Of a stretch of 64,000 nt of DNA, positions 62,631 to 64,000 are shown piece by piece. The translations under genes and the position numbers were made by a program. The stretch is from NCBI GenBank assembly GCA_036787955.1, contig DAIQOI010000002.1, positions 292,538 to 356,537 of the forward strand, in the 5' to 3' direction. The notes under the pieces were generated by a model. That model was not told where the DNA came from and did no database searches. It worked only from the letters and a program-made list of their open reading frames with translations. Numbering within the stretch: position 1 is the first letter of the stretch; every line of letters begins with the position of its first letter. Source of the stretch: UBA2336 sp036787955. GTDB taxonomy: Bacteria; Bacteroidota; Bacteroidia; Cytophagales; Cyclobacteriaceae.

Positions 62631-62909
62631 AATCAGGATGACAAACTTTACCGCGGAGCCTGCAGACGCGAAAGGCGGAAAAAAGAATTTTATAGCCACC
62701 TGTTAAGCTACCTAGCCATTGGCTCGTTGTTAACGTTTATTAACTAATATGCATACCCCGGGCACTGGAGGGTAAAATGGGTTTGGATCGGTCGGGGCTT
62801 CGGTATCTTCTTTCATGGGCTGAGCCTGTTTAAAAACAACTTATTGTTTGGCTATGAGTGGGAAGAAAAAGCCATCAGAAAAGAAATCGAAAGGCTGAAA
62901 AGAAAATGA
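62631..62909 (+). pseudogene. 2TM-domain protein remnant with an in-frame stop
   Basis: The stretch between the amidohydrolase and the DUF72 gene reads in one frame as a small 2TM-domain membrane protein, typical of Bacteroidota: DDKLYRGACRR, KKEFYSHLLSYLAIGSLL, then after TAA at 62745-62747 PGHWRVKWVWIGRGF, GIFFHGLSLF and YEWEEKAIRKEIERLKRK. The first helix, the Pro-Gly turn, the HGLxxF helix and the charged tail are all recognisable. No ATG remains at the expected start (CAT AAT CAG GAT instead). So the gene is broken by a lost start and one nonsense codon but is otherwise intact, which suggests recent decay. The 180 bp from 62445 to the remnant hold only the -7 box. Confidence 0.65.
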
Positions 62910-62992
62910 TTCACACAGTTGGTTTCCGCAGCGTTGGGTTTTTATTTTGGTAAAGCAATTATCAAGCGGGCTACCGATAAACAGCATGCACC

Positions 62993-63889
62993 ATGGAATT
63001 TGGCCGCGTACCTGCCGGGCAGCTGGCAGCAATAAACTTCAGCCTTCCGCCCGACCTGCCCAAAACCACCGCCCTGCTTCAACATTTCAAAAAGCAAAAC
63101 AACCAGTGCCAGATATTTATTGGCTGCGCCAAATGGGGCCGGCCCGACTGGGTTGGAAAAATCTATCCGAAAGGGGCAAAGGCCAGCGACTTTCTGATAC
63201 ACTATGCACGTAAATTCTCGTGCATTGAATTGAATGCCACCTTTTACCAAATGCCCACCCGCCAACAAACCAGCACCTGGAGAAGCAAAGTGCCCGAATA
63301 CTTTAAATTCTGTCCGAAGTTCACCGATCAGATAACGCACCTGAGAAGACTAAAGGATGTTCAATCGCTCACCGACCGTTTTCTGGATGGCATATCCGGC
63401 TTCGGAAACAACCTGGGTCCAGTGTTCCTCATGCCCCACCCCAGTATGGGTCCGCAAACAGCCGAAACCATCATGGCATTCATCGAGTCGCTGCCCCGCG
63501 ACCTGCAGTTATTTGTTGAACTCCGACACCCGCAATGGTTTACCAACAAGGAAGCCTTCAATCACTTCACCTCATGGCTCGAAACCCGAAAGGTAGGAAT
63601 GGTTATTACAGATGCAGCAGGACGAAGGGATTGCGTGCACATGCGCCTCACCACTCCCCGGGCTTTCATACGTTTTGTAGGCAACAGCCTCCACCCTACT
63701 GACTACCATCGCTGCAACAGCTGGGTTGAACGAATTGCCGCATGGAAAGATGCCGGTATCGAATCTGTTTATTTTTTCATGCATCAGCACAACGAATTGC
63801 ACTCGCCCGAACTGTGCCAGTACCTTATTGTACAACTGAACCAGCAACTCAATACAAATATTCCTGTGCCTGAATTGGTCCATGGCTAA
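62993..63889 (+). CDS. DUF72-domain protein
   Basis: A 298-residue TIM-barrel-like DUF72 protein. Seen are QIFIGCAKWGRPDWVGKIYP, the YARKFSCIELNATFYQMPT block, FKFCPKFTDQITH and the C-terminal YFFMHQHNELHSPEL. Members occur in all kingdoms but have no settled activity. The start MEFGRVPAGQLAAINFSLPP fits other Bacteroidota members. The last codons (ELVHG and the stop) lie within the first unit of the tandem repeat that follows, so repeat copy number may change the protein's end. Confidence 0.88.
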   Translation: MEFGRVPAGQLAAINFSLPPDLPKTTALLQHFKKQNNQCQIFIGCAKWGRPDWVGKIYPKGAKASDFLIHYARKFSCIELNATFYQMPTRQQTSTWRSKVPEYFKFCPKFTDQITHLRRLKDVQSLTDRFLDGISGFGNNLGPVFLMPHPSMGPQTAETIMAFIESLPRDLQLFVELRHPQWFTNKEAFNHFTSWLETRKVGMVITDAAGRRDCVHMRLTTPRAFIRFVGNSLHPTDYHRCNSWVERIAAWKDAGIESVYFFMHQHNELHSPELCQYLIVQLNQQLNTNIPVPELVHG

Positions 63890-64000
63890 TTGGTCGATAG
63901 TTAATTGGTCGATAGTTAATTGGTCCATAGCTTGTTGGTCCATAGCTTGTTGGTCCATAGTTAATTGGTCCATGGTTAATTGGTCCATGGTTAATTGGTC
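63873..64000. repeat. 15-bp tandem repeat (minisatellite), continues past the window
   Basis: Eight full copies of a 15-bp unit close to AATTGGTCCATAGTT plus a partial ninth run to the window end. Units differ at few positions (TCC or TCG, ATA or ATG, AATT or TGTT). The first copy contains the end of the DUF72 coding sequence. On the minus strand the repeat stays open and would encode a 5-residue repeat of the type MDQLT, but nothing shows that it is expressed. Confidence 0.92.

Noticed and set aside
63572..63988. A minus-strand ORF with MDQLT repeats
   Set aside because: It is the antisense reading of the DUF72 gene plus the 15-bp repeat, whose length keeps the frame open; no independent support as a gene.

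Overview
The window comes from a Bacteroidota chromosome, most likely order Cytophagales. Indicators are a PorP/SprF protein of the type IX secretion system, a SusC/SusD pair, a tetratricopeptide-repeat histidine kinase, head-GIN and PD40 envelope proteins, a bifunctional HisB, and promoters fitting the Bacteroidota -7 box TAnnTTTG rather than the E. coli -10 box. Base composition is moderate and even. No phage, transposase, integron or CRISPR array is visible. Most of the window is housekeeping DNA.

Layout. 1-4.4 kb: truncated arfB, a conserved small protein, a histone-H1-like protein, an acyltransferase and a TPR sensor kinase. 4.5-9 kb: a plus-strand run with a membrane protein, a prohibitin-like protein, citrate synthase, acyl-CoA-binding protein, rsmE and a hypothetical gene. 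9-15.2 kb: an exported TPR protein, a TlpA-type thioredoxin, then topA, a sirtuin and coaX in one minus-strand unit. 15.4-25.2 kb: an arginase-family hydrolase, two sodium symporters, an unknown conserved 482-residue protein, TerB-like and PD40 proteins and an acyl-CoA ligase. 25.3-25.5 kb: an unusual tRNA-like RNA gene on the minus strand. 25.6-32.2 kb: an Lrp-type regulator and the sufBCDSE operon with a DUF59 protein and a bacilliredoxin. 32.3-40.3 kb: porP/sprF, an epimerase with APS reductase, a pterin pair (6-pyruvoyl-tetrahydropterin synthase family plus folE), aconitase, ferritin and a Nudix hydrolase. 40.3-44.8 kb: susC, broken by one in-frame stop, and an intact susD. 46.4-53.7 kb: a complete histidine operon hisGDCBHAF(IE) preceded by a leader peptide and attenuator. 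53.7-64 kb: nitroreductase, an FAD oxidoreductase, a second sensor kinase, CtlX-like hydrolase, PAP2 phosphatase, GIN-domain protein, riboflavin synthase, an M20 amidohydrolase, a decayed 2TM-domain gene, a DUF72 protein and a 15-bp tandem repeat running off the end.

Most noteworthy: (1) a his leader peptide with five consecutive His codons and mutually exclusive terminator and antiterminator hairpins; (2) an aconitase carrying an extra lysine/alanine-rich, histone-H1-like tail of about 66 residues, 10 bp upstream of ferritin; (3) a tRNA-like gene with intact acceptor, D and T arms but about 60-70 extra nucleotides where the anticodon and variable arms should be; (4) a single nonsense codon in an otherwise intact susC; (5) a dihydrolipoamide-dehydrogenase-like flavoprotein that has lost its redox disulfide but has a C-terminal CxxC.

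All calls come from reading the sequence and translations. No database search was run, so family names rest on motif recognition.
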